NCBI GenBank assembly: GCA_937922085.1 | Contig: CAKZVD010000071.1 | Location: 1 to 64,000 of the forward strand | Origin: an uncultured Tenacibaculum sp. | GTDB taxonomy: Bacteria; Bacteroidota; Bacteroidia; Flavobacteriales; Flavobacteriaceae | Direction of reading: 5' to 3' | Length of the DNA stretch: 64,000 nt | Part shown: positions 35,261 through 43,245 of the stretch, in pieces | Layout of the letters: each line of letters starts with the position of its first letter | Position numbering within the stretch: position 1 is the stretch's first letter | The notes under the pieces: model-generated | Told to the model about the DNA's origin: nothing | What the model saw: the letters and a program-made list of their open reading frames with translations, nothing else | Database searches by the model: none | Program-made: the position numbers and the translations under genes

Positions 35261-36646
35261 ATGAAAAAAATAATATATACATTTTTAGTTTTAATTACTT
35301 TTTGCGCTTGTGATACAGAACTAGAAGTTGCAGTAAAAGATAGTTTTGATTTTTCAATAGAATCAGATCAAAAAACTGTGAATTTTATTTCTGAAGAAAT
35401 TAAAACAACTATTACCATTGAACCTGAAAGAAAGGTTACCGGGACTAAATATTTTTTTAGTTATAAAGTTGAAAATGGAGAAGGCTTTTATAAATTAGGA
35501 AATACAATTTTAACTCCAGAACTAGAATATGAGGTTGAAAACTTAAACTTCGACTTACTATACATTGGAGAAGATATTGACATTCATAAAACAAATATCA
35601 CCATTAGAAATAATAGTGACTTAGTTAATGAACATTCAATAAACTATAAAATAGTCGATTTAAACGACTTTAGAGTAAACATTGTAAGATTGAGTGACGA
35701 AGAAATTTTCTTTAGACAGCAAGCCAATTTTGAACTAGAAATAGAAAAAATAGTTAATGAACTTACGCAAAGTTTAAATTATGAATTAGAGTTTATAAAC
35801 AGTTCTTTAAATGGACGATTATTATTTAATGATAATCAATTTTTGACAGGTCAAAAATTAACAAATCTGTCTGAAGAAAAATTATCATTTATTTTCTGGG
35901 CTGAAGAAATAGGAAATTTAGAATTAGATTTTTTAGTTAAAGCTTCAAATGGAAAAGAGAAACAGATAAAAGTTACTTTTCTTATTAAAGAAAATGATTT
36001 TTCATTTAATATTATATTTAATAATGATAAGGCTTTTGCAAATGATCTTACAGGTTTTAATTTTACTTTAGATGTTACAGGTGTGCCAAGCACTCAATAT
36101 TATTTGTCTGCTTCTGGTCCAAAAGGTGAAATTCGATTAAATGGACTTGCAACTAATACAACTACAGAAATACCAATACAACAAGATAGATTATCTTTTG
36201 AATACAGAGGGTTAGAAATTTCTAAAGAGCCTATTGTTTTTAAACTTAGAGATGATTTTGGAAAAGTAAAAACTAAAGTTGTTGACTTTGAATCTTTACC
36301 TACTAACTTCGATATTATTCCATCCTCAACTTCTATTAATCAATTTTATATGTTCGATATGAGTTTCAATGTGAATATAATTCCACCTAATGTACAAAAT
36401 CAATTTTTAAAATATAAAGTTTACTACACTTCTGAAAATTTAGGTGATACAAGTCTTAAAGAAACTATAACAAATGTTTCAGTTCAACCAGGACAATTAA
36501 TGGATTTACAAAATCTTAGAACTGCAAGATTTGGATTAAGTCAATTAGGTACTAGATCTATCCGATCAGGTTCTATAACATTAGTTTTTGTCGACTCAAA
36601 TGGAGTTGAAGAAAAAATAACTATAGATATTAATTGGAATAATTAA
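35261..36646 (+). CDS. TraQ-like (DUF3872) multidomain lipoprotein
   Basis: A 461-aa lipoprotein (lipobox ending at Cys17, FCAC). The first domain, about 20-115, holds the TraQ signature GTKYFFSYKVENGEGFYKLG with TPELEYEVENLNFDLLYIG, typical of DUF3872. Three further beta-sandwich-like domains follow at about 120-240, 245-345 and 350-461, apparently diverged copies of the same fold. Ordinary TraQ is about 150 aa, so this is an enlarged version. It ends at a strong hairpin and is probably cotranscribed with the TraO-like gene. Confidence 0.6.
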   Translation: MKKIIYTFLVLITFCACDTELEVAVKDSFDFSIESDQKTVNFISEEIKTTITIEPERKVTGTKYFFSYKVENGEGFYKLGNTILTPELEYEVENLNFDLLYIGEDIDIHKTNITIRNNSDLVNEHSINYKIVDLNDFRVNIVRLSDEEIFFRQQANFELEIEKIVNELTQSLNYELEFINSSLNGRLLFNDNQFLTGQKLTNLSEEKLSFIFWAEEIGNLELDFLVKASNGKEKQIKVTFLIKENDFSFNIIFNNDKAFANDLTGFNFTLDVTGVPSTQYYLSASGPKGEIRLNGLATNTTTEIPIQQDRLSFEYRGLEISKEPIVFKLRDDFGKVKTKVVDFESLPTNFDIIPSSTSINQFYMFDMSFNVNIIPPNVQNQFLKYKVYYTSENLGDTSLKETITNVSVQPGQLMDLQNLRTARFGLSQLGTRSIRSGSITLVFVDSNGVEEKITIDINWNN

Positions 36647-36652
36647 TTAACA

Positions 36653-36678
36653 AAGCTCGAGGAAAATTCCTCGAGCTT
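36653..36678 (+). terminator. intrinsic terminator after the TraQ-like gene
   Basis: 12-bp perfect arms AAGCTCGAGGAA/TTCCTCGAGCTT with a 2-base loop, 6 bases after the stop codon, followed by GTTTT. Confidence 0.8.
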
Positions 36679-36694
36679 GTTTTAAAACAAAATT

Positions 36695-36787
36695 ATGTTT
36701 GAAGATAAATTGATTAAACAACTTACAGGAATTACTATCGTAATTTTTAGTATTATCTTTTATGTGTTAGGTTTACTAGTTATTTAG
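36695..36787 (+). CDS. small single-pass membrane peptide, 30 aa
   Basis: ATG at 36695 to TAG at 36787 encodes a 30-aa peptide with a short charged start (MFEDKLIKQL) and one hydrophobic helix (IVIFSIIFYVLGLLVI). It begins 16 bases after the terminator of the TraQ-like gene and ends 8 bases before the convergent gene at 36796. Too short for certainty; the ordered charged-then-hydrophobic design is the evidence. Confidence 0.4.
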   Translation: MFEDKLIKQLTGITIVIFSIIFYVLGLLVI

Positions 36788-36795
36788 ACTTAGGT

Positions 36796-37191
36796 TTATA
36801 GATCTTTATGAAACTTTTTAAATATATCAATCAATTTTTTATGTTTCATTGTATGAATCCCTAACTCCTCATGTTTGTAAAAAATGTCATTTGGTCCAAA
36901 AATCATATAGTCTTTTTCATTTTCGTTTAAATCATTAAATTCTTTATTCAATCTATTTAAGCTCTTTAGAACATAATTATGGAATTCAACAATAAAATCT
37001 TCTTTTGTTATAAAGTTTATTTCTCCTTTATCTAATCCAAGTAAAAAATGTGACTTATCTGAAATTAAATCTTTAACAACATGTATGCTATTTAAATGGA
37101 TACCACAGTCTTTTATTTGAGATTTAAATTTTAATCCTGTTATTTCATTTACTTTATCATAAACTTCAAATTTTGTCGGTTTGCTGTACAT
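36796..37191 (-). CDS. element protein of unknown function, 131 aa
   Basis: The only minus-strand gene of the element. It encodes a 131-aa soluble protein starting MYSKPTKFEVYDKVNEITGL, with a Lys/His-rich C-terminus (MKHKKLIDIFKKFHKDL). No family recognised. It is convergent with the 30-aa peptide gene. Isolation and opposite strand suggest an independent cargo or regulatory gene. Confidence 0.55.
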   Translation of the reverse strand: MYSKPTKFEVYDKVNEITGLKFKSQIKDCGIHLNSIHVVKDLISDKSHFLLGLDKGEINFITKEDFIVEFHNYVLKSLNRLNKEFNDLNENEKDYMIFGPNDIFYKHEELGIHTMKHKKLIDIFKKFHKDL

Positions 37192-37770
37192 ATATTTTAC
37201 TTATCGGTTAATTAAACTTTAATAAAATCAATCTCTCATAAAATTTCAATAAAAAAACAGTTCTATTTTTTATTGAAACTTTACTACTCCAAAATAATGT
37301 TTTATATAAAATATTATTATTAATTTCTATTCTAATTTTATTAACTACCTATGTATTTCATCATTTACTTTTGTAATTGACATCTTAGCCCCTCTCATTT
37401 CGTTAAAATTATCATCAAACTTATTCTTAATTTAAAACAAAAGGTCAATAGTTTCACCTATCGACCTTTATAATCCAATCTATAAACATATAGAAATGGA
37501 GTTCAAATTTATTTCTGCGTTAAAGGTATAAAAAATAAAACCCACTCAAAAGATTGAGTGGGAAAATTGCTATGAAAAAGAAAAAGTCTCCAAACGTCTT
37601 TGGAGATGTTCAAATATAGTGATTCTTGTTTATCTTTTATAGAGGTAACAGCTATTTTTAAATTTATATTTTTGTAATACGATCAAAATGATCTTGGTGA
37701 ATTCTTTCCATTCTATGAAAGCTTTATTAAACATCATAAGCAAAATAAATTAACAACCATCCTATTTAAT
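37192..37770. other. 579-bp gene-free stretch with three hairpins
   Basis: No gene seen. Hairpins lie at 37440-37469 (AAAGGTCAATAG against CTATCGACCTTT, one G-U pair), 37541-37562 (CCCACTCAA arms, loop AAGA) and 37587-37606 (TCTCCAAA arms, loop CGTC). Each could end or form part of a small RNA. Upstream is mainly AT-rich sequence without recognisable features. Confidence 0.55.
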
Positions 37771-38664
37771 ATGAAAAACCTATTAAAAATAAGTGCTTTA
37801 ATACTCTTTGTCATTTCATGCACTCAAAATACAAACTCCTTAAAAAATGATTATTCTAACTATTACAGAGACATATCAAAAGCTGATAGTTTGTTTTTTC
37901 TAAAAGAATATAAAAAAGTAATTACACTATTAGATCAAACTTTCAAAGAAGCAGAACCAATAAACACTTTTCGATTCAATGAATACTGTTATTATTTATT
38001 AAGTAAACATTATACAAATCAAAAGATAAATAAAAGCGAAATTGAAAATTTAATTTCTAAATATGGTTTAACTAAAGAGTCTATTTTAAAATATCCTATC
38101 CTAGATGATTACTTAAAAAAACACATTAATAATAGAGAATATGATTCTCTAAAAGAATTTTATAAAAATTCTATTAACCTCGATTTAAGAAATCGTATTT
38201 CTTCAATGGTAGAAGAAGATCAATATTACAGAACTGAATATGAAGGCTCTGATTATAAAGTTAAAATGAGAGAAGTGGGTTTAAAACATGAAAGTTTCCT
38301 AATTAATATGTTTGATCAAAATATATATCCAGGGAAAAAAGAAATAGGAAATATGTTTTACATAGATGATTATGCTGACATAGAGGTTCTTTTACTTCAT
38401 ACCAGAGATAGTATACGTTTAAACTATTTTTTACCCAAACTTAGAGGATTTATAAAACAAGGAAAAACAAATCCTTATATCTATGGAATGTTATTAGATC
38501 AGTATGAGCTTTATAATGATAGACCGCAGAAATATGGTACTTATAATGTCTATAAAATAACTTCTGAAGACATGAAAATATATGCTGCAAATAGAAAAAA
38601 ATTAGATATTGGATTCCCTAGCATAGAGTTGGATGTTTGGAGGGATGGTTTAAGTAGTAAGTAG
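37771..38664 (+). CDS. lipoprotein of unknown function, 297 aa
   Basis: A 297-aa protein with a lipoprotein signal (lipobox ending at Cys17, FVISC). The mature part is charged and mostly helical, with KADSLFFLKEYKKVITLLDQ at about 35-54 resembling a TPR-like or DUF6624-related helical start. No function is assigned. It is the last gene before attR and the tRNA, a position where cargo genes are common, and is followed by a hairpin terminator. Confidence 0.65.
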   Translation: MKNLLKISALILFVISCTQNTNSLKNDYSNYYRDISKADSLFFLKEYKKVITLLDQTFKEAEPINTFRFNEYCYYLLSKHYTNQKINKSEIENLISKYGLTKESILKYPILDDYLKKHINNREYDSLKEFYKNSINLDLRNRISSMVEEDQYYRTEYEGSDYKVKMREVGLKHESFLINMFDQNIYPGKKEIGNMFYIDDYADIEVLLLHTRDSIRLNYFLPKLRGFIKQGKTNPYIYGMLLDQYELYNDRPQKYGTYNVYKITSEDMKIYAANRKKLDIGFPSIELDVWRDGLSSK

Positions 38665-38675
38665 AGTTCTTTTAT

Positions 38676-38695
38676 TTACCCCTGATTTCGCCCCT
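38676..38695 (+). promoter_or_regulatory. candidate arm-type recombinase site, right
   Basis: TTACCCCTGATTTCGCCCCT, 17 of 20 identical to 25356-25375 and in the same orientation, about 44 bp inside the right core repeat. Interpreted as an integrase arm site by symmetry with the left end. Confidence 0.5.
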
Positions 38696-38705
38696 AAAAA
38701 CAAAT

Positions 38706-38741
38706 AAACCCTTTAAAATCAGTTGATTTAAAAGGGTTTTT
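38706..38741. terminator. element-borne terminator next to tRNA-Leu
   Basis: Arms AAACCCTTT/AAAGGGTTT extended by ATCA/TGAT with one mismatch, then a T run on the plus strand. It ends the 297-aa gene. On the minus strand it directly follows the tRNA, so it can replace the host terminator that insertion moved to 25195-25227. Confidence 0.8.
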
Positions 38742-38756
38742 GTACTCGAGATGGGA
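38739..38756. repeat. attR: 18-bp core repeat within tRNA-Leu
   Basis: TTTGTACTCGAGATGGGA, identical to 25229-25246. Most of it is the 3' end of the tRNA-Leu gene on the minus strand. Confidence 0.92.
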
Positions 38757-38824
38757 ATCGAACCCATACTCTCGAAAGAACTGGATTTTGAATCCAGCGC
38801 GTCTACCAATTCCGCCACTCGAGC
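38743..38824 (-). tRNA. tRNA-Leu (anticodon CAA)
   Basis: The minus strand folds into a leucine tRNA: acceptor GCTCGAG/CTCGAGT with a terminal G-U, an A/G-rich D-loop GGCGGAATTGGTAGAC, anticodon stem CTGGA/TCCAG with loop TTCAAAA giving anticodon CAA (reads UUG), an extended variable arm and T-arm ATGGG/CCCAT with loop TTCGATT. No CCA is encoded. It is the integration target of the 13.5-kb element and is still intact. Confidence 0.95.
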
Positions 38825-38903
38825 ATTTTTTAGAGTGTGCAAATCTAATTAATTTATTTTTATATTTAAAATAAAATCATTTTAATACTCATTAAAATAA
38901 TTT

Positions 38904-38911
38904 TACTTTTG
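38904..38911 (+). promoter_or_regulatory. -7 promoter box of prs
   Basis: TACTTTTG matches TAnnTTTG exactly, 33 bases before the prs start codon. No distinct -33 TTG. Confidence 0.55.
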
Positions 38912-38944
38912 CAGCAACAACAAAACAAAAAACACAACAAATAA

Positions 38945-39886
38945 ATGTCTTATAATCAACTTACTCCTAAATTGTTTGCTTGCAGACAAAGCATGGAACT
39001 TGCAGAAAAAATAGCAAAAGAATATGGTGAAGAGTTAGGGAATGTGAAAATAACACCATTTAGTGATGGTGAATTTCAGCCTGCTTTTGAAGAATCTGTT
39101 CGTGGTAGACGCGTTTTTATCATAGGATCTACATTTCCTAATGCAGATAACTTAATGGAAATGTTATTAATGTTAGATGCAGCTAAACGTGCATCTGCTC
39201 GTCATATTACAGCTGTAATGCCTTACTTTGGATGGGCAAGACAAGATAGAAAAGATAAGCCAAGAGTTGCGATAGGTGCTAAATTAGTTGCAAAGTTATT
39301 AGAAGCTGCCGGGGCTACTAGAATTATGACGATGGATTTACATGCTGATCAAATTCAAGGATTTTTTGAAAAACCAGTAGATCATCTTTTCGCATCTACT
39401 ATTTTTATGTCTTATATAGAAAGCTTAAAATTAGATAACATAACAGTTGCTTCTCCAGATATGGGAGGTTCAAAAAGAGCATACGCATATTCTAAGTATT
39501 TAGAAAGTGATGTGGTTATTTGTTATAAGCAACGAAAAAAGGCGAATATAATTTCTCATATGGAGCTTATAGGTGAAGTAAAAGGGAAGAATGTAATTCT
39601 GGTTGATGATATGATCGATACCGGAGGAACATTAGCCAAAGCTGCAGATTTAATGATGGAAAGAGGAGCTAAATCCGTACGTGCAATTTGTACACATCCT
39701 ATACTTTCAGGAGAAGCGTATGAGAGAATAGAGAACTCTAAATTAACAGAGTTAATAGTTTCAGATACAATTCCTTTAAAAAAGGAGACTTCTAAAATAA
39801 AAGCTGTATCTTGCGCTCCTTTATTTGCTGACGTGATGCATAAGGTTCAATCTAATACATCTATCAGCGATCAATTTTTAATGTAA
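38945..39886 (+). CDS. prs: ribose-phosphate pyrophosphokinase
   Basis: A 313-aa cytoplasmic enzyme making PRPP from ribose-5-phosphate and ATP for nucleotide, histidine and tryptophan synthesis. Family blocks are FSDGEFQPAFEESVRGRRVF near the N-terminus, YFGWARQDRK, the metal-binding DLHADQIQGFF, and the PRPP loop VDDMIDTGGTL. Length fits. rplY follows 17 bases later, so the two are probably cotranscribed, as in many bacteria. Confidence 0.97.
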   Translation: MSYNQLTPKLFACRQSMELAEKIAKEYGEELGNVKITPFSDGEFQPAFEESVRGRRVFIIGSTFPNADNLMEMLLMLDAAKRASARHITAVMPYFGWARQDRKDKPRVAIGAKLVAKLLEAAGATRIMTMDLHADQIQGFFEKPVDHLFASTIFMSYIESLKLDNITVASPDMGGSKRAYAYSKYLESDVVICYKQRKKANIISHMELIGEVKGKNVILVDDMIDTGGTLAKAADLMMERGAKSVRAICTHPILSGEAYERIENSKLTELIVSDTIPLKKETSKIKAVSCAPLFADVMHKVQSNTSISDQFLM

Positions 39887-39903
39887 TTTTAAATAAATAA
39901 GTA

Positions 39904-40494
39904 ATGCAATCAATTACGATCAACGGATCTCAAAGAGAAAGCGTAGGTAAAGTTTCGACAAAAGCCTTACGTAATGCTGGAAAGGTACCTTGCGTTTTAT
40001 ACGGAGGAGATAAGCCTGTTCATTTTTCAGCAGAAGAAAAAGCGTTCAAGAGTTTAGTATACACTCCTAATGTATATACTGCATCGATTGAACTTGACGG
40101 TACAGCACATTCAGCTGTTTTACAAGATATTCAATTTCATCCTGTAACAGATAGAATCTTACATGTAGATTTTTATCAAATATTTGAAGATAAAGCTGTA
40201 ACTATGGAAATTCCTGTAAAATTAACAGGAAGTTCTAAAGGTGTTATGGTTGGTGGTGCTTTACGTCATAACATGCGTAAATTAAAAGTGAAAGCTTTAC
40301 CAGCAAATTTACCTGATTTTATTGAAGCAGATATTACTGAATTACAAATCGGTAGTAAGTTGTATGTAACAGAATTAGAGAATGAAAAGTTCACATTTTT
40401 ACACCCTAAAAATGCGGTAGTTGCTCAAGTTCGTATGTCTCGTAATGCCACTAAAGAAGTAGCAGAAGAAGGAGAAGAAACTGCAGAAGCATAA
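39904..40494 (+). CDS. rplY: 50S ribosomal protein L25/general stress protein Ctc
   Basis: A 196-aa L25 of the long Ctc type, binding 5S rRNA. The N-terminal L25 domain runs to about 90 ([20 protein letters not shown], then [20 protein letters not shown]) and the C-terminal TL5 domain covers about 95-185 ([24 protein letters not shown]). The acidic tail EEGEETAEA is typical. It is cotranscribed with prs and ends in a bidirectional terminator. Confidence 0.95.
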   Translation: MQSITINGSQRESVGKVSTKALRNAGKVPCVLYGGDKPVHFSAEEKAFKSLVYTPNVYTASIELDGTAHSAVLQDIQFHPVTDRILHVDFYQIFEDKAVTMEIPVKLTGSSKGVMVGGALRHNMRKLKVKALPANLPDFIEADITELQIGSKLYVTELENEKFTFLHPKNAVVAQVRMSRNATKEVAEEGEETAEA

Positions 40495-40520
40495 AACACA
40501 ATTTCTTTTTAGAAAATATC

Positions 40521-40550
40521 AAAGACCGACAAAATTTTGTCGGTCTTTTT
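40521..40550. terminator. bidirectional terminator between rplY and the ankyrin gene
   Basis: A perfect 28-bp palindrome (left half AAAGACCGACAAAA) with T runs on both strands, between convergent genes. Confidence 0.93.
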
Positions 40551-40578
40551 CAATTCAAATAATCACAAATGAAGTTTA

Positions 40579-40968
40579 TTATTTCTTCATTGCTTTTTTA
40601 ATAATTTTTATAGCTTCATCTGCTTTTGCAAGCTCAGCCCATTTTAAAGCAGTATGTCCACCTCTTTTTGTAGATTTTGTGTTTAATTTAGCTCCGTTGT
40701 CAATTAATAATTGAACAATTTTAGCTCTATTGTAACGAGCAGCAAACATTAATGGAGTTAAACCTGTTGATGCTCTGTTTATATTTTCACCTTTTTCAAT
40801 CATTAATTTTACTGCATCATAATTTCCTTCTCTAATTAATTTACAAAAGGTATTTACATCTACATATCGTAGTTCAGTATTGTTGTTGTTTGGTAATTCT
40901 TCTGTGTTTAAAGAAGCAAAAGATGTACCAATACATAATAAAGCGATAGTTAAAAAAACTTTTTTCAT
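40579..40968 (-). CDS. exported ankyrin-repeat protein
   Basis: A 129-aa protein with a signal peptide (to about residue 18, GTSFAS). Two ankyrin repeats follow: TGLTPLMFAARYNRAKIVQL at about 64-83 and GGHTALKWAELAKADEAIKI at about 101-120, preceded by a degenerate repeat. A periplasmic protein-binding role is likely but the partner is unknown. It has its own divergent upstream region of 240 bases. Confidence 0.82.
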   Translation of the reverse strand: MKKVFLTIALLCIGTSFASLNTEELPNNNNTELRYVDVNTFCKLIREGNYDAVKLMIEKGENINRASTGLTPLMFAARYNRAKIVQLLIDNGAKLNTKSTKRGGHTALKWAELAKADEAIKIIKKAMKK

Positions 40969-41208
40969 AATTTATATTTTAAAGAATGTTCACTTATATG
41001 ACTATTTAAATTTAAAAATGTTTCACTAAAAATTAGTAATTAACGTAATAATAACATTATTAAGAATTCATTAACATTTCTGATTATCAAATGTTTATAA
41101 GTGGTAATCATAATTGAAATCAAAAAAAAACTAGATTTTATACTAAATAGTGTTAAAATTTAAAAAAAAAAGTAATAAATTGACAATGAATAATCTAAAT
41201 CAAAAACC

Positions 41209-42132
41209 ATGAGTAAAAGATTAATGTATCTTATTGGTATTTTACTTACCATTTTACTAGGAACTTACTTTAGTTGGATATTATGTTGCCCTCTATGCGA
41301 AGAGAAAAACAAGCCTATTTCCAATGAAACTGAAAGCGTAACAACAAAGGTCGCCCATAAAGACCCCACACTGTATCCTTTCAGTATTAAAGATGATAAT
41401 GGAGATCTATCTCTTAAAGCAAATGATAATTTTAATTTTGAGAAGTCTAATCTTAATTTTTTAAATCCAATTTCTTCTAATTTAGATTTAGAAATTGATA
41501 AATTAAAAGAATATTTAGGATCTAAAGACAATAAGTCATTATCTATAACAGGATATTATACAGATGGAGAAAAGAATAGCTCTCTTTTAGATAATTTAGG
41601 TTTAGCTAGAGCAAATTCAGTTAAAAACTATTTTGCTAATAAAGGAATACCTTCAAAAATAATGAACATTTTTGGACAGAAGAAAAAAGAAATGATTCCA
41701 GATTCTTTAAATGTATATCATGGTCCTTTAGGTTTTACTATAACGGAATTAAAAGATAATACAGAAGAGATTGCTAAGTTAGGTGAGTATATTAAGGCAA
41801 ATCCTATAGTACTTAAATTTAATACTGGAAAGTTTAATTTCAATCTAACAGAAGCAGAAAGACAGGAAATGGCGGATATAATTAAGTACTTAGATAAAGT
41901 TGATGGAGCAATGTGTTTGGTAATTGGTCATACAGATAATTCGGGTAGTTCAGAAACAAATTTAAACTTAGGTCAAAAAAGAGCTGATAAAGTAAAGAAA
42001 TATCTAATAAAAAATGGAATCCCCGCAGGTAAAATTATAGCAACTTCGAAAGGAGAAACTGAGCCTATTGCAGATAATAATACAGAAGAAGGTAAGGCAG
42101 AAAATAGAAGAACAGTAATAACAATTAAATAA
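41209..42132 (+). CDS. OmpA-family protein
   Basis: A 307-aa protein with an N-terminal membrane segment (about 5-25, then a CCPLCEE cysteine cluster) and a C-terminal OmpA peptidoglycan-binding domain at about 195-307 (LKFNTGKFNF, VIGHTDNSGSSETNLNLGQK, then ENRRTVITI). The middle (about 80-170) resembles a degenerate second OmpA-like unit (ITGYYTDGE, LGLARANSVKNYFANKGIPS). The next gene lies 17 bases downstream, so the two are probably an operon anchoring something in the envelope. Confidence 0.82.
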   Translation: MSKRLMYLIGILLTILLGTYFSWILCCPLCEEKNKPISNETESVTTKVAHKDPTLYPFSIKDDNGDLSLKANDNFNFEKSNLNFLNPISSNLDLEIDKLKEYLGSKDNKSLSITGYYTDGEKNSSLLDNLGLARANSVKNYFANKGIPSKIMNIFGQKKKEMIPDSLNVYHGPLGFTITELKDNTEEIAKLGEYIKANPIVLKFNTGKFNFNLTEAERQEMADIIKYLDKVDGAMCLVIGHTDNSGSSETNLNLGQKRADKVKKYLIKNGIPAGKIIATSKGETEPIADNNTEEGKAENRRTVITIK

Positions 42133-42149
42133 CTAAAAAAAATAAAATT

Positions 42150-42797
42150 ATGAATTGGTGTATAATCATACCTATTATAGTAGGTCTACTTTGTGCCTTA
42201 TTAGGATATTTATTAGGTAGACTTTTTAGAAGTTCATCTGAAGAGAACAATAATGATGGTGAATTATTAGAATTAAGAAATAAAATTACAAGATTAAAAG
42301 CAGACTTAGAAGCTTGTAGAGAAAGTAAATTGTCTTTAAAAGGTGCTTTAGATGCTTGTGAAAAAAGTAAATTAGGTTTGGCTTCTGATTTAAGTTTAGC
42401 TAGAGAAGCTAATACAAATATAGGAAGTGGAAATGCTAATTTAGGAATGGCGGCTTCTTTTGCAGGAAACGATAGTGGAGATAATGAAGTATCGTTACCT
42501 TTTGATGCTGCTGCGGCGAAGGTTGCTTATGGTAAAAAAATAAAACAAGACGATTTAAAGATTGTAGAAGGTATTGGTCCGAAAATAGAAGGGCTATTTA
42601 ATAATTTTGATATAAAAACATGGAAAGCCTTAAGTGAAGCTTCTCAAGAAAAGTGTCAAGAGGTTTTAAATAGTGGAGGAGAACGTTACAGAATACATAA
42701 TCCAGGAACTTGGCCAGAACAAGCTAAGTTAGCTTATGAAGGAAAATGGAAAGAGCTAGTAAAGTGGCAAGATGAGTTAGATGGAGGTAAAGCATAA
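42150..42797 (+). CDS. membrane-anchored coiled-coil protein with C-terminal HhH-like domain
   Basis: A 215-aa protein. One N-terminal membrane helix (about 3-24) is followed by a coiled coil (about 37-78) and a linker. The C-terminal 80 residues open with the helix-hairpin-helix-like DDLKIVEGIGPKIEGLFNNF and continue to NPGTWPEQAKLAYEGKW, a module seen in several bacterial proteins of unclear function. It is paired with the OmpA-like gene upstream and ends at a terminator. Confidence 0.72.
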   Translation: MNWCIIIPIIVGLLCALLGYLLGRLFRSSSEENNNDGELLELRNKITRLKADLEACRESKLSLKGALDACEKSKLGLASDLSLAREANTNIGSGNANLGMAASFAGNDSGDNEVSLPFDAAAAKVAYGKKIKQDDLKIVEGIGPKIEGLFNNFDIKTWKALSEASQEKCQEVLNSGGERYRIHNPGTWPEQAKLAYEGKWKELVKWQDELDGGKA

Positions 42798-42801
42798 ATA
42801 A

Positions 42802-42830
42802 AAAAAGCTCGGCAATTAGCCGAGCTTTTT
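42802..42830. terminator. bidirectional terminator
   Basis: AAAAAGCTCGGC arms with a 5-base loop, and T runs on both strands, between the coiled-coil gene and the convergent cupredoxin-like gene. Confidence 0.9.
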
Positions 42831-42846
42831 CATTGAATTATATTTA

Positions 42847-43209
42847 TTACTCAACAATCAAAGTGTATTGAGGAGTTTTGTTTAAAGGACAGAAATAAAC
42901 GTATTCTCCCTTTTTTAAAGTTACGTGTTTAGAAGTTGACTTAGAGTTGTTTTTAACTAAAGATGTAACATATGCATTTTTAATATGATTAGCTTGATTT
43001 GTTTTTCCTTTAGGAGCTAAAACAAAACCAACATCTTTACCTACATTCGTATTTGCGATTTCAAAAACATAAGTTCCTTCAGTAAGAGTTAAAGATTTTT
43101 GAGTAAACTCACCTTTTGTTTGTTCTAAAGCTACTGTTTTTAAATCTTGAGCATTTACATTCATAGATACTCCAAAGACGATTACTAAAATTGCGATTAG
43201 TTTTTTCAT
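42847..43209 (-). CDS. cupredoxin-like exported protein
   Basis: A 120-aa protein with a signal peptide (to about residue 20, VNAQD). The fold pattern FEIANTNVGKDVGFVLAP and LKKGEYVYFCPLNKTPQYTL fits a plastocyanin-like beta-sandwich. The Cys of the usual CxxxxH..M ligand loop is present, but the following His and Met are not, so copper binding of the classic type 1 kind is doubtful. It follows the AhpD-like gene by 36 bases on the same strand and may be cotranscribed with it. Confidence 0.72.
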   Translation of the reverse strand: MKKLIAILVIVFGVSMNVNAQDLKTVALEQTKGEFTQKSLTLTEGTYVFEIANTNVGKDVGFVLAPKGKTNQANHIKNAYVTSLVKNNSKSTSKHVTLKKGEYVYFCPLNKTPQYTLIVE

Positions 43210-43245
43210 GATTTTATATTTAAAAATTACTGTTTATATTAATTA

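Larger units (their letters stand above)
25229..38756. mobile_element. 13.5-kb integrative mobilizable element in tRNA-Leu(CAA)
   Basis: Direct 18-bp repeats start 13,510 bp apart and bracket a tyrosine recombinase, toxin-antitoxin pair, HTH and replication-type genes, BfmA/BtgA-like and DUF5712 relaxase-like mobilisation genes, a TraG/VirD4-type coupling protein, TraO- and TraQ-like proteins and cargo of unknown function. There is no TraA-N set, so the element is mobilizable rather than self-transmissible. The right copy of the repeat is the real tRNA 3' end, so the tRNA stays intact. The element carries its own terminator next to the tRNA. Confidence 0.9.

Noticed and set aside
37440-37606. 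Hairpin series as a CRISPR array
   Set aside because: The three stems differ in sequence and spacing, so there is no repeated unit.
37496-37619. Very short frames at 37496-37531 (11 codons) and 37572-37619 (15 codons)
   Set aside because: Too short to separate from chance; the second runs through a hairpin that explains the sequence better.
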